Source: Tigriopus japonicus
Taxonomy: Eukaryota; Arthropoda; Copepoda; Harpacticoida; Harpacticidae
Length of the DNA stretch: 64,000 bases
Assembly (NCBI GenBank): GCA_010645155.1
Contig: CM021323.1
Location: 11,396,385-11,460,384 of the forward strand
Direction: 5' to 3'
Shown: one piece after another, positions 35,850-49,757 of the stretch
Layout: the number at the start of each line of letters is the position of its first letter
How positions within the stretch are numbered: the first letter of the stretch is position 1
Notes under the pieces: generated by a model
Database searches by the model: none
What the model was told of the DNA's origin: nothing
Seen by the model: the letters and a program-made list of their open reading frames with translations, nothing else
Program-made: the position numbers and the translations under genes

Positions 35850-38800
35850 CGGGTTTCTTATTTGACGAGGGACTTCTCCTTCGGGTTATAGGCAAGAAAG
35901 AGAGAGTTGAGAGTGTAAATAAGGCAGAATTGATTAGCTGTCACTGGGTTCATCAAAGTGACTGTTCGGTTTGAAGACGTGAGAGAAATGGATGAATGAA
36001 AGGCACATCTATTACTTATTCACCTTGAGCATTACCAAGATTCTCCCCATCTTCCTCGAAATGGGAGATTCATTTTGACCACTCAATTATCTTCATAAAC
36101 GAGCCAATTAACCACTCTCACTCACACTGAAGCACTAGATGGATTCCTTGTTGACAGGATCATTGTGACTCTTGAGAGTTGGATACGTTTATTATGTTTA
36201 AGCTTTATAAAAAAGCACACTCATAAATAGTCGAAAGCGTGTTACAGATCTATTTACAGACATGTGTGTGGATTACTAGTAGTTCTTCGTTACTTGTGTC
36301 ATTATGTGGGTCTTTTGTAGTACATGCCTGTTTCGTTTGCGGTTTTGCCCCTTGTAAAATTTTACAAGTTTTTTGAGGTCAACATTTTATGCGGGTTCGA
36401 GCGCTTCGAGAACAGCTCAACTGACTCTCGAGTGTTTTGGCTTCTCAAACAATTCTTTTATCTATATTTGAAGCCTTCAAACGAAAACACCTGCTTAAGG
36501 TCCCGATAATAAGTTCTGGGCGATATCTCCATATCTACTGAGAACTATTGTGCCACCACTTGCAAAGAACATTACTTACTACCTTTTAGCTCTTTCGGCA
36601 ACAACAACAGGAGCAGCGTCCGTTTTTCACCTGAAACACCGCATAAAAGCCCTTGTTTTAGTTGAAACTCTGGATGATCGCCTTTGTCTCCGCCTTCATA
36701 AGATTTCTCGCATCGATAAAAGGTCCCTACATTGAAGAGGCAAGTATGAGTACATCTGGCAAAAGAGCTCGTTTAATTTTGAACGTCATCAGGCAAGACC
36801 TCTGAGTTAAAAAGAAAAAAAACGAACAACGGCGGTTGATTGAAATTCTTGTCCTTGATGGCATTTTCGTTCGTTCAGCCCAATTCCTAGGGATATTAGG
36901 TTCGACACACAGGGCATAAACACAAAATGTCATTAAATATGTGCCATGTGCAGTTGTTGGCTTCATTTGAGGCCGTTTAAGGGGCCATAACTAAATTTTG
37001 TTGATTTACAACATGCAACCATTTTCTTGACAACCTGCTACATCAGGACCGCGGAACGATCAGGGAGCCTCATTTCAGGCTTCTGGCAGAGTGACCAAAG
37101 GCAACGGAGACTTGGTTGGGGACCCTGTTTCGAGAAATCTGAAAATGAGCTCATATTTAGATTGAAATAATAAGGTCATTTAAGTTGCTAAAGGTTATAT
37201 GGGCTTCACAAACACGTGATTAGACTGTCAATCAAACTTAGAACAACACTCCAGTGTCGCCCCCTAGTGTCAACTTAGAGGAGCGGTTTCCTGTTCCTGT
37301 TAGTTCTAAAAGATCGTGTTGAGTATTGAAAGTAGATATTTAAGATTTAAATGCCAAGATGAAAGTCCGTCCACTTCAGGAAAGGTCAGACTGCACTAAA
37401 AGTAGGTCCAGCATACTCTCTGCTTGTGTCTGTTTCGCGATCCAGTTTTCAGCCGTTTTCTACGCTTGATTAAGAAATACCGTGGCTTGAATATTCGATC
37501 GTTGGATTCGTTAGATCTCTATCCAGCTTTTCATCCTTCCCGAGGCAGGGAAAAAATCAGAGCCCCCCCCTCTCAATAAGTAGGAAAATTTGCATTGTCC
37601 CTTCGTCTAGCCGTTGACACGTTTCATCCAATCGAAATGTCCTTAAAGTAGTCGTCATGTACCAGAAACATCGTTCCGTGTACAACAATCGACTGGAAGT
37701 GAGTGGAGATTGTCGCCAGACTCGAACTGACTGGACGACAAGCTCACAAAGGCAGATTGGGGGTAAAGAAGAATATAGAGAAAAAAGTCCCTCCAGAACA
37801 ATTTGGATTGATCAGGATCGAGAAGAGAGAGAGAGACGGGATTTTTTTGGCCCGGTTTGTTCCCGCCCTTTGGAGACAGCAAAATTGGCTGATTTGCATA
37901 ATTCCAACCCTCAGTAGTTCCACTGTTGATGGTTGGCTGGTTGGTTCGTTTGCTTACGATTTTCGTTGGAAAGGGCTCTTTTCGGGACGGGATTTTCCGT
38001 CCACTTTGACAGAAGATTGGACCTTGATTTTTAGAGGGGAAACTCCGCGTTTATGGAGAAAAGCTGAGCTTTTTTGCCATTATAATGAAGCGGTAGACAT
38101 CTGCTGAAAAACTCTTTGGTAATGTAGCCCACGGGATTGACTATAGCGATTGTGACATTGAATTGGAAATTAGAATTTGTAGCGTTGAACGTAGAAATGT
38201 CCTGTTTGTCCAGGAAATCATTTTGAGACTTGAAACAAGTTGTCGAAGAAGAGAATAAATAATGCAAAAAGGTTTCATTTTTAATGTTATGGAATTGGAA
38301 CAATTTGCTAAACTTTGGAGGAAACATGTGGTCTCAAAATCAACTGACGTAATTAAAAAGCCAAGAAGAAAAGTCTTTAAACAAGCAAGAAGGTCAGGCT
38401 ACAAAGACAATCACCTGTCATGGTCATCGATTTTCAATATTTTCTAAATGCTTCACCATAATACTATGCAAACGCGAGGAAAACAAATCAAAAGAATAAA
38501 ATCGTGACCATTCAGTACAATAAAAAAATATTGTTGTTTGTTTTTCATTTACAAACTGGAAAACCTTTTTTACCAAAACGGGAACCCTGAAACTTCACGC
38601 ATGGTGAACTAAAAACAGACCAGTTTGGTTATCGTACCAAATTCGAACCGTGATAAACACATATTTTTTAGATGAGCTCTCTAGGATGAAATATAACCGA
38701 AAACCATTAGTTTTTCTAATGCACGATGAACTTAAATCAACCGACGTTTTGTCTAATGTCAAAACAAGGGACTTTAAAGCGTAAAAAGCCCAATTCCCAA

Positions 38801-40642
38801 ATTTGCCCTGCTTAATTAAAAGCTTGTGTGCCCAGTTGATCATTGGTTGATCCACTTATCGTGCCTGTTGATTGTTCATTCAGTCCGTAAGCCAAAAGTC
38901 TGCGGTTTGCAATCCAACCTCCGTCAACTGTTGCGCCCAAAACCAATCATAATCGTGACATCAAGTGAGGTGATAGCAATGCCATAATCAGACCAATCGA
39001 TACTGACGAACTTCAAGCAATTGGCCATTTGAGGTTCGTTAATAGGAAGACTTTGCATTCAGTTGGTCAAAACTGAACTCATAAATTGCGGGAATTGAGC
39101 ATGAAAAAATTGGGATTGCTTTATATGACACTCAATTCAGTATATCAGTGTGACCTCGTCATTTATGATAGGGCAGGTATTTTTGCCCCAAGCTGCAAAT
39201 AATTAACTAGAAGTTGCATTTTGGGTTGTAAAGGATTTTGAAATTAATGACCAAGGAAATATTTGTTCAACAAAACAAGTTTGACAAGAATGTGTTTATT
39301 AGAGGAATAACATAAACGAGTGACAATCTAAAGAACCCCGTTTTTGGAAAAAAATGTGTTCGCTGGAGGGCGATTGCGTTCTTAGAAATTTGCACTTTTC
39401 TTGCAAAACGCGATCAAAACTTCCCCTTTGTGATGTAATTTTAGCTGATTGAGCAGACTGCAATTATTTGGGTCATGAACAATCAATAAACTTTTAATCG
39501 ACAGAGAGAGTTTGTAAAATGGGAACGGTTTTCATTGAAAGGGCCAAGCTTTCCTATTTTACGTAAGCCTCATCTTGCGTTTTTTGGAAGCAAAAAGGTG
39601 ATTTATTTTTTTGCACTCTCATTTCCGAATTATTGATTAAATTATGTAGATGAGGAAAAGCCTCGGGTTCGACTGACGAGGGTCTTTTTTCGGACAAAAA
39701 CGAGGCGAAAAGCGAAATTTTCCGGGAAAGCGCGTCGAATCAAATTGACATCCTCCAATTCAAAAAATTCCAGCCCCATCCAGGTTGTATCTTCGTTGAA
39801 GCGGATCGTCCATCCATCCATCCACCATCACCTTCTCGCAACCAATACATACTAGCTCATTCAATTTTGGTCTGAAAACTTGGGGTTCTTTTTTCTTCAA
39901 CGTCCGTATTTGTACGTTCATACGGGGGTCCATGAATAGGTTTTGGCTGAGAATTCTGCCACAAGCGAACTCAAATCTTTTCTGAATGGCCATTCTGAAT
40001 ATTCTAATTTTTTTCCATAAATCTGCTAAATCTCGTCGTCGTCGTCGTTGTTGTGCTACTCTCGTGGAAATCCAAACCATCTGCCCTTATCCACTACAAT
40101 ATGTATATCTATCTCTGTTCTATGTAGCAGTGCACAGAAAGAGACAGAGGAGCCATTTTCGGGATTTTCATCGCAGAATTTCGCTCCTTTCCATTCCAAA
40201 AGAGCCAAGCTTACGTAGCTAGCAGGCTGCTCGGGGAAGTCGTTGGTTGGAAACTCTTTCGGATTTTCAATCAATTGATTTTATTGTTACACGCTGGCTG
40301 GCTCCTTCATGAACGACATCGACATACGCTCGCTTGCCTTCCCTAAATTGGTAGTCCCGGGTATACATGCACTAACACCACTACAGACAGTGCATGCACA
40401 CCCGAGGTTCAATGGTGCTACCAGCATTAATTCAAGTTCAATCCCCCCCTTTTTCTCTTGAGCTGGTTCTGTACCATTTTTCCTGAAAACTGGAAAAAGG
40501 ACCCCGCTTTGAAAAATCATAATTCAGAAATTATGTCGAGTCCAATTTTGGAAGCGTGTCTGAAAAATATTGAAAGGGGAGAGAGAAAAAAAAGGAAAAC
40601 CTGATTCAAGAGGGTATATCTATTTAAGGATATTAGAAACCC

Positions 40643-40688
40643 TAATATTTAACACTTGAAAATAAAGCAATAATAATATTTAACACTT
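40643..40688. repeat. Short direct repeat, 15 bp
   Basis: TAATATTTAACACTT occurs at 40643-40657 and 40674-40688 (period 31) in AT-rich DNA. Confidence 0.7.
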
Positions 40689-43600
40689 TACATTTAGTAG
40701 CCAAATTTACATCAGGCAAGATTGAAATTGTGGTATGTTTAGTACAACTAGTATGCCTTTAATTTGACAGAACACTCATTTCATCCTCTGAAAGGGGTCC
40801 AAATCTCAATGATATGAAGCGTGTTTCCCCCTTTCTTTTCCAAATTCACCCCTTGGATCTCATTTATGAACTTTGACATGTTTAACGCCAATTTTCGGAT
40901 GAAAAAACGAATTTGAACCCATTCACTTGGTCTCCTTTGATCGGAATAGTGTGTGTTAGAAGGCGCCTGTCATTGATTGCCAGCTATGGACGAACAGTAT
41001 GTAGACTGTTGAAGAGTGAGTATCCCTTCTTCTCTCCGCAATATTGGATTGTACTTCATTGTAATGAAAGCGGCACATGCTTGCCACTTCCTCGTTGAGG
41101 AGCACGAGCTTGGATATTTCAAAGCCCATGGTCTAATGACATTAAAGAACAAGTCTCATTAGGAGCCAAACTTTTAGTGCCCATTAAGATAGGGATTTCT
41201 CTCCCATTTTATGGATTCATTGGTACACCCAGACGGCGAGTGAGTGAGCGAATGAGTGAGTCAGGCGACCCAATTTGTTGACGTAGGGATTTCGGAAAAT
41301 TTTGTTTGACTAACGTCATATTGTGATTGCCTCGGGTTTTTTATCGTCCCTCAAGTCTTCATTGTGATTGGGTGGTAGAGTGAAGTTGCTTGCTTGCTTG
41401 CATGCATGTGTTGTACTTTTTACCCGTGTGAGAGAGCTGTTTTTTATGAGTAATCGCAGACTGGGCGGCCAGATTTGGCGATAATCTCTTTCAAACTTAA
41501 TCGAAAGGAGATCAAATTCAGGGAAAATACTATGATAATGGCGACACACGATCCACAGGGGGATGGAATGATCCCCCCCCCCCTAAACACTGAGTTTTTG
41601 CCAAATTTTGGAATTGAACCATGTGCGCTTTGTCGAAGGGTTAAACATTGAGAGAGGCAAGGTGGTGTTCGATTATCCTCGATTCGTGGGGATTGACGAG
41701 CATAAATACTTCAATTAGCTGGAAGACCTGTTTTAATCTTTTAACACTGCTTTGCCATCCATGCATTGAGCCCGTTGTAGCAGCCACAGACCACGAAAAA
41801 TCCTCAGTCGAGCTTCTAAACAGTAAGTAGGCAAGTGTTTTGTAGCACGAGCCAGATGTCCACGGGATCCACAACAGCTAGATCAAGGGAGTGAGCAAGA
41901 GAGTCTTGTTCACCCCCATAAAGCGCTCAATACCAAGATGGAGCAGCATAGTGCATATTAAAAATGAGCTTGAATACGCTTTTACCAATGGAATATCGCC
42001 AATATCATTGAAAATGGCGATTTATGTATGAATTGTGTAATTGTATCAGTTTCTTGAACAAATTCCGGAAAAAATGGCTCGAAAATTGGCCATTAACACT
42101 AAAAATGCAAAAGAAATTGAAAAATTGGTTCGATTCTACCCCGATCCTGGCATCCAATAAAAGTAGATTTGAGAAATGTATAATAATTTGCTTACAGTAT
42201 AAGAGGGCCATTTAGATTTGAAGGAATCCCCTAAAGTTAAAAAAGCTGCAATGATTTAGCTTGTTATTGATCAATGGTTCTCTCCAAAAGTGTGCGCTTC
42301 AAGTTTCCCCGTGGAGAGAGTACCGACATTGAATGCACCGTGCTCACCGTCACAAAGACTTTAAGGCAGCTGCCAGGGGTCTTCCTGCCTATTCCAAAAA
42401 AATCCCAAAATTCCTGCTGTGACGGAGAATGGTTCGAGTTCCAAGGGAAATTGATTTGATTACCACAAATAACACAAGGGGGAACCTGGTTCGTTTAAAC
42501 TTGCTCTTCAATTGTCCACCAACCACCCTCAAAATGTCGATTCCTGAGATGCAGTCAGCGAATGAATGATTTTCTCTCGGGTTTCCTGTATCAAATGCCA
42601 AGTCCCTCTCGTCTTAGATTTCTTTTTAAATGCCATCGGTAATCACCTAATCCAACAATCTTATGTGGCATCGCCATGTCCTGTGGCAACCATAATCTTC
42701 AAAGGTTCCAAAAAGTTTTGACGCTTATCAAAACTGAAGGATATCCTCCCTTATTGTGTGTTCAATCTTAAACGTAAAAATATCCTCTTGCACCAACTAT
42801 GACAAAACCATCTCAACTTCATTTCCGATGAAAATCCCTTTGAATTTCAGGTTTCTCCTCGAAATTTGCTTCATTCCCCGTCCAGTCAGTTCATGGCTTG
42901 TCATCTATCCCCATCAGTTTGCTAGGGGAGGGCAAAAACCTGACTACATAAAAAGCCCCTTGGTCCTCCGCCGATCCCCATAGATACATGGTACAATTGC
43001 GTATAGTGTACGTAGGACCAGGGGCTGGAACGATAGCCCTCCCCGTCCGTATGTACGTGTCAGACAGCCATAACAAAGAAACGATTTACTAATTTTCACA
43101 ATTTCCCCTTTTTTTTGGAAAAAAGGCGTTAGACTTTATTTTTTTGGCGCGTGCTCTTCCCCTCGCCACATTGGAATTGAACGAGAATTGTGCAGTGATG
43201 GTGTATGTGGTACTACAACAAGGGACTACCTGCGAGTAACTAAACGAGCTAGAAACGAGTTCATAACACCCCGATCCAATGAAAGAAGGATCCCTTCACT
43301 CACTCTCTGTTTCTTTCTCCCTCTCCTGGGTGTGTACTGTATGAAGTACGAACGTAGAACGTGTATGATGTTCGTACTCAGTGGTTCTACAATACAGTAG
43401 TTTGTGCGGAATGTGTAGAGGACGTGTCTTGTAGTGAATGTCCTGCGCTCCACTCATGATTGCTATTTCAGTGATGTGGATACCACCCTAATCTTTAAGT
43501 ATGAAAAGGAACTTTGGCTCCTGTGAAGAATGAAGTAGAATGGGACAAAAAAGCCGTGGCTCGGGCTCGTGAACAGGGGCAGAATTATTATGTAGTAATA

Positions 43601-43969
43601 AAAAATACCATTAGCTCCAATCACTAGTTAGGTATAAGATTCAAAGTTCTAGAGTCGCCGAGAGCCTCAGTGACACTATGAACAAAACAAATAAATCCTT
43701 CCGAATCAGCCAGGTGATAAGCAGAAAAAATCCTAAACAGTATGTTATAAATGTAGCCCTAGTTGAAATGTTTTTGGCGAGAGATTCGTCCTCGAATTTA
43801 ACATGGCGGACTCTATGAGGGAGAGGGACAGTCTTTGGATCAAGCTTCTCGGGTGCATTGCCACGATAGTGCCAGTGTGAGCTTCAGTAAGCGTGAAATC
43901 CCGTAAAAAGCTGCTTTTGAAGAGATTTTTGTAGTACCTGTCCCCACACCATTCAATGACAAGAGAGAC

Positions 43970-43981
<12 letters not shown>

Positions 43982-44009
<28 letters not shown>
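43982..44009. repeat. GA microsatellite
   Basis: About fourteen GA units within a longer purine-rich tract (about 43960-44025). Confidence 0.9.
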
Positions 44010-44015
<6 letters not shown>

Positions 44016-47000
44016 CGGAGAGGGACGGCTTGCTTCTGCGCGTGTGTCCTTACTGAATGGCTGAAGAACCACCGACCAAAAAAAAGAGGAATTCAGTTTT
44101 CACGTAATTCCAAATAAAAATTCAGCATGAGGCCGTCAATGACTTGGGCACAAAACCTCCGCCCTTCAGATGAATTCAATTCCCCCCCCCCCTTGAAACC
44201 ACACGTGTTTGTGGGTGCTCGGGTGTTTAAGCCGCCTCAAGCCGGAAATTGCCCAATGCCCAATCCTTGCTTGTCCATCGGTTCATGCCTTGTAGTTGTT
44301 GTTGCGGTTGTAGGGAAGAAGCGGGGTGCAAATTGGCATTTCCGAGTGGTTGTTCTAGCGGCCGAAATGCACAAACACTTCCACATGGCGTGGCATGTTT
44401 GAAATTCCTGTCACATTACAATCTCATTTCGCACTTAATCAATTCATCTGGCCTAGACGTGCACCCTTTTTATATCAATCCCGCAGCTTGATTACATCCA
44501 CCGCAAAATGACACATGCATTAAAGAGGAACCCTTGGTGCATGGTGTATGTGTGTGTGTGGAAGCATGACGTGTTCCAAAGAGGGAGAGAAAAGAAGACC
44601 AAGGGGCGGACTTGTGTACTCCTCCTTAACGAGATGTCTCTTTTGGCACAACAGGAGGGAGGATTGGACTTTTTGCAACTTCTAGCCACGGAATTACCTG
44701 CGCAAGGGTAATCATTCTTTAAACTTCGGTGCAGTCCTGCCAATCTGGCCGATCCATCTAGGGGTTTGATGCCCCACGATTTGTCTTTAGTTCAGTTTCG
44801 AAAGCGAACCCATGAGAGTGGACGGCGGCCAATGAACGATTTATTGAGGGGTGTCAGGACAACTGGCTCTCCATTATCAGTTCATTGGTACAAAACCCTT
44901 CATTCAGCCAAAGGGTGTGGGTCGAATCCCTCAGACTCATGACTACTGGAGCTGATGCTCTTTTCCTTTAATTATGCTCTAACAAACACACACCTGCTTG
45001 TCAGAACTTTATTAGGGATTGGAGGCAGTTAGGGTCAACTGAGAGGATTTAAGATTACATTGATTTAAGGCGCTTAGTATGAGCTAACCATTTCTACCAC
45101 CAGAGTCACACCTAAATCTTGTCAACCCGCAGTTTGTTTAAATCCTTTTTCGAAAGTACCGTCAAAGTAGGATATGAAAATGTAGTCCGTCAACAACTGT
45201 CTGTTCATCCAAAGAGTTTATCTTATTATGTAGATTTCGGTCAGCGGTTCAAGTATTCTAATATCATATTTGTACTGATTGCATACCTATCCCATTAGGG
45301 CTGAGTGCCCGTTTTAAGTCTTTACTGGCTGTCATTTTCAATCCTCAAATTCAGTAAGGATCTGTTTGTTTTCCACTTCCTTAGATTGGGTGCGGATGTT
45401 GTACGTCGTACACGGTGTTTTTTTTTCCTTGCCTAGCTTAGCTTAGGTAATGCTCACTGTTGGTTCAGTTCAGATACCTGAACTGACATACCGTGTTACG
45501 TACGTAGACGAGAACCCATGCCAAATAGAGACCAGATGGTTGACGGGCGTTGAGAGCTTTTAATTGCTTTCATATTTCAAGAGTTGAAACCTCACCGGAC
45601 AGAGCTAGGTAGGACTGGATAACTTACAAGTGTAACAACGTCGTGACAGGATTGCACCGAATTGCAATTGTTTCAAGTGGCTCGATCAAGGTGTTCAAGT
45701 TGGCATTAAGAGCGAGACTACTTACTACAAAGAAGTATCACGTCAGCTTTAGTCGTGTATTTGGCAGGTGTGTGGAGCTTAGAGAAGCTAAGTGTAAGTT
45801 TACTTCAATTTCATGTGGTAAATATACGAGATAGCATATTTGAGTTAGGCTTATCTTGATTGAAAAATTTGGACTGCCTGATTGTGGCGAGTGATAAGGA
45901 CACACAACACTCACTCACACTCTCTTTCTGGCCTCATTCTAAATACTAAATACCACTACTTGACTGTTCCTGGCACGTCGGCTGAACTCGGATTAAATAT
46001 TCCTATTTTACCGAAGAAAAATGGCTTTTCCAGCATAATTCCAGTTCCAACTTCCACTGTAACGAGTCTGAATACGGAGAAGTCATGAGATCGATTTTCG
46101 CTCGCCTCTCGTGGGTTGGTCGGTGAACTAACTAAGCTTCCAATGCAGTCAAATATTGGTTCCCTATTCAAGAGCACCGAACGAATAGGGTTTGAAATAT
46201 TGGGAAAAATCTCCTTTCTTCCTCTCCAACAAATGGGAAAAATATGCAATGTTCAAATATACCAAAGTAGCTTTCCATGGTTGGAGCAGCGACTCAATTC
46301 AGCATTTCTTTATGCCTCAATGACTCTTGCGTTCGTTGCCGTCACATTTCAAAGTTTCCCCATTCACGAAAAGGATTTTTCTTCTGCCCTCCTCGACACT
46401 CCTTCTTTCTTCCGTGGATGTCCACATTTCTGAGTTTGAAAAAGTGGCTCGAAATATCGGAATCATTCCAAGAGGCACTTCCAGAAATTGGAATGGAGAT
46501 AAATTCCAACCATCACATATTTTACAACCTCTCCCTCTCTGCTCATCTCTTGGCAGACTTTCTTCCCGTCAGAGCAAGGCCAACCAACAGCTCGTGTGTG
46601 GCTCGTGTTCCACAATTTCCTGGAAGAAAAAGAAGAAGCAGAAAAAAATGTATTCAACTCTGCATAACTTGGAGCCACTTCTTCTGCCTGTTCCACCCAT
46701 CCAGGCGTGCATGCATGCCTGCTTTGCTCGCCAGAGTTCCACAACACATAGCGTCGTCGAATACTACAGTATACTTACTACTAGTCCGTTCGGATTCCGT
46801 GGCACTTCTTGTGCCAGTTCCATAAAACAGACGACCAAGAGAAAAGAGAGAAATGATGCGTGGACCAGCACGAGTATGGCCCATTCGGCCTCAGATTCTG
46901 GCCGGCGGATCCGCTCGTTCAAAGCCTCATAAACCCTTTCCATGTAAATTTGGATGTGAAATGGAATGGAGTAGGCAGGCAAGACTGCCAGGAACACGTG

Positions 47001-49577
47001 TGTGTGTGGATGTGAATGAGGCTGTGGCAGCAAGCAAGCAGGCAGATGAGCTCAATTTTGGAACGACCAATGAGAGGCTTGTAACGGTTGAAGGAATTTA
47101 CATAAAGTATTTTCATATGCACATTTGAATTCATGACTACCATTGGGGGTATCCTATTGGAGGATCCAGGTCACACGGGAACTACATCGACCTTCCTTTA
47201 AATCGGGAAATTGCCAGGACGAGATCCTGGCTTTTTTTATACCCCTGAAATGATGTTTTAGGGCCACGTTACGTTTTAGCATTGAAGTTTGTATGTTAAA
47301 TAAAGGAGCATCAATCGAAGTGTCCAATTCCATTATGATGGTTTTTGTCGAGATTGCAATGAAACATTTTGCTAAATGTATGGATGAAGGCTTTTTATTC
47401 TGATGAATACATTTTTTGCCCTTTCTAAAGAACATTTTTGGATGAAATGAGATTTGAAAACTGCACATTCGATATTTAAACCACACAAACCAAAACATAA
47501 TGATTTTTTGACAAACAATGTGAAAGTTGTATCCAAATACTCTTGCAAAATCAAAACACAAATAGTATTCCATGCATTAAAAGAACATAGTTATGGTGTA
47601 AAATAAAGAGATTTTTTTAAACTTCTCGTTTTTCACACTACATACAGTAGTCCGTAAACATTCGGTAAATAGTAGAACAAGGACCAAACAGTTGAGATTA
47701 ATTTTGTTTGAAGGATCAGTTTTTGTGCATCAAAGTAAAAATCAAATATGACTTGTCTAATTGGTCGTAAACTTAAAATATGGCCCCTTTTCCTTTCAAT
47801 TGTCGTTATGAATCGATTTCTAGATGACAAAAACCTTTATGAAACATATTACTGTACATCTCAGACAGAAGCTTAATTAGTCCTCACTAATCAATTTAAG
47901 TGCTCTTTGATTAGGCGTTCGTTCCTCTAGGGTGACCTGAAACCTTTGAAAGTTCTAAGAGATCAATTTACGGAAAGATGAATCATTAGCGACCTAGCTG
48001 AAGGGATTATTCATTAATTCAAATAATAAGTGGCACTGAAAACTCACAATTGGGTGATTGGGAGTTTCTCCAAAAAAACGAACACATTTGAATTCGTGCG
48101 TTTTCTCCCAAAATGGTCGACATGTGTCGCTTGAATTTTTAAAACAGTTGGCATTTCTTATTATTGCAAGTACATTTCATGATTTTAAAGATCCATCATT
48201 TAGGCCTAAACTTTAAACAAATTATCTCTGATGATGTACTTGTACAAGGATACCTGACTTGTACAACGCTCTTGCCGTTTTATACCCGATTACGAATTGA
48301 AATATTCCCGATATTTTTCAGAATCAGAAATTGTTGGATTCTGTTACGCAATAAGGCAATATTTTTGCTGACTAACAAATTTATTAGTTTTAACATCAGT
48401 TCTTTTTTTGAAGAGGCAGAATTGTAATCGTGATTTCATCGTTGTATTGTACTTTCATCACTAACGCCCAATTAGTTATATTACTTCAGCAATTAGATCA
48501 GACATTGAAATATGAGGCAAGATGTTGACACGTTTGAGCAAAAATAAAATATAGTAACTACACCATTCAATTTTGAGTTCAAGTGTCTTGGAATCACAAC
48601 TTTGTAACATTCAAAAGCTATTTTTCATGTAATGCACCGTTACTTTTTTTAAATGTAATTGGTTGCAATGGTAATTTCGTTCCAATTCAAATTGACTGAC
48701 AAAAGGAAATTATATTAGTTCATTTAAAAGTTTTTTAAAATTTTCATTCAAACTTTAACTCTCAATAAGAAACATCAGAATATTGCAGTCTTTAATTAAT
48801 TGAAATGGTAAAAAATAGTATTATGGAAATGAGAATAATCTCTGGCTTATTAGAATCTGGAACATGACAAGCGAATGTTTAATAACAGTCAGCTTTTTGA
48901 ACACACGATTTAAGATATCGTGAGGAAATCATTCCTGTCAGTTCAAAACGCCAAGTTTTTTAAGTGAATAGCAAATCCACGCCGTGTTTTGTCGCACGCA
49001 AGTTCAATTATTAATATTAGAAGGCGATTGAGTTTCTTACACAACTCATGAAGTTTTCATATTTTTTTTGCCTGGCCACACATCTACAACTCTCCCTATA
49101 ACACACTTTATTGTGTCTGTCAAAGTTGCACAAATCGTAAAATCAATCGCCAGGTTGCGACACAAAATTCTGCTTTTTAAGTGAACGTACATTCCCTTTC
49201 TTTTGTAATTATTAATTATTGATTCGATTAATTTTAAACTATGATTGGAGAACAAAAACTTTCACCAATTTCTCAAACTGTGGTATCACACAAATCTGTA
49301 TTTACCTTTCAAGAAAATTTAACCAACGCCATTAAGAGTCCTATTTCATCAAAGACAATTAAAGCCCATTAACTTGACACGACAACGGCCAAAAGTTGAG
49401 CAATAGTTCAAAACCATTTGAGAACCAAGTGGAAGTTCCGTGGATCCCGGTCCAACCAAGAGGGACGTTCCACGAAGCTCTCGAGAACAAAGGAGAAAAA
49501 CGTCGAGCCAAACTAGAAAGGAGAAAGCCAATGAAATTTCAAATTTCATTTCAACTCTCGGCGGAAAACGAGGGACC

Positions 49578-49757
49578 ATGTTCCCTCTCGACGACAAAGA
49601 CGCGTTGTGGAACGACGAACGGCGCACATCGGATTGGATTTCGAGTCCGGAGAAAGCCTATTCACAAAGTTCAATTTCACTCGACGAACGAGACAACGAG
49701 AACTCGTCCAAACTGCCGTTGATTGCCGTCGAAGGCCGCCCTAAAAAGTGTGGATAG
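49578..49757 (+). CDS. Candidate small coding ORF (59 aa), unknown
   Basis: The ATG at 49578 has a good context (gaccATG). The product starts MFPLDDKDALWNDERRTSDW and is rich in Ser, Asp, Glu and Lys. Third codon positions are often G or C, as in the zinc-finger exon, and unlike the AT-rich DNA around it. It ends at TAG 49755-49757. The frame is also open upstream to 49440 without an ATG. No donor or convincing acceptor was seen, and the - strand is open over part of the same region (49349-49627), which weakens the call. Confidence 0.27.
   Translation: MFPLDDKDALWNDERRTSDWISSPEKAYSQSSISLDERDNENSSKLPLIAVEGRPKKCG

Larger units (their letters stand above)
28208..49577. other. Long gene-poor stretch
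   Basis: About 21 kb without a supportable gene. Longer frames (31638-32279 and 46327-46932 on the + strand; others on both strands) have no domains, and several run through simple repeats. Good isolated splice-like sites occur: acceptors ending at 29754 and 35784, and donors GTAAGT near 41823 and 45794. They do not assemble into a gene. The block from about 47150 to 49400 is markedly AT-rich. Confidence 0.4.

Noticed and set aside
37703..38107. 134-codon + strand frame
   Set aside because: It crosses a GA-rich tract, other frames are open over the same DNA, and no domain or splice support is visible.
46277..46932. Two overlapping + strand frames of 182 and 201 codons
   Set aside because: They overlap in different frames, are rich in Ser/Leu/Phe without pattern, include a poly-Lys run from AAG/AAA, and show no domain.
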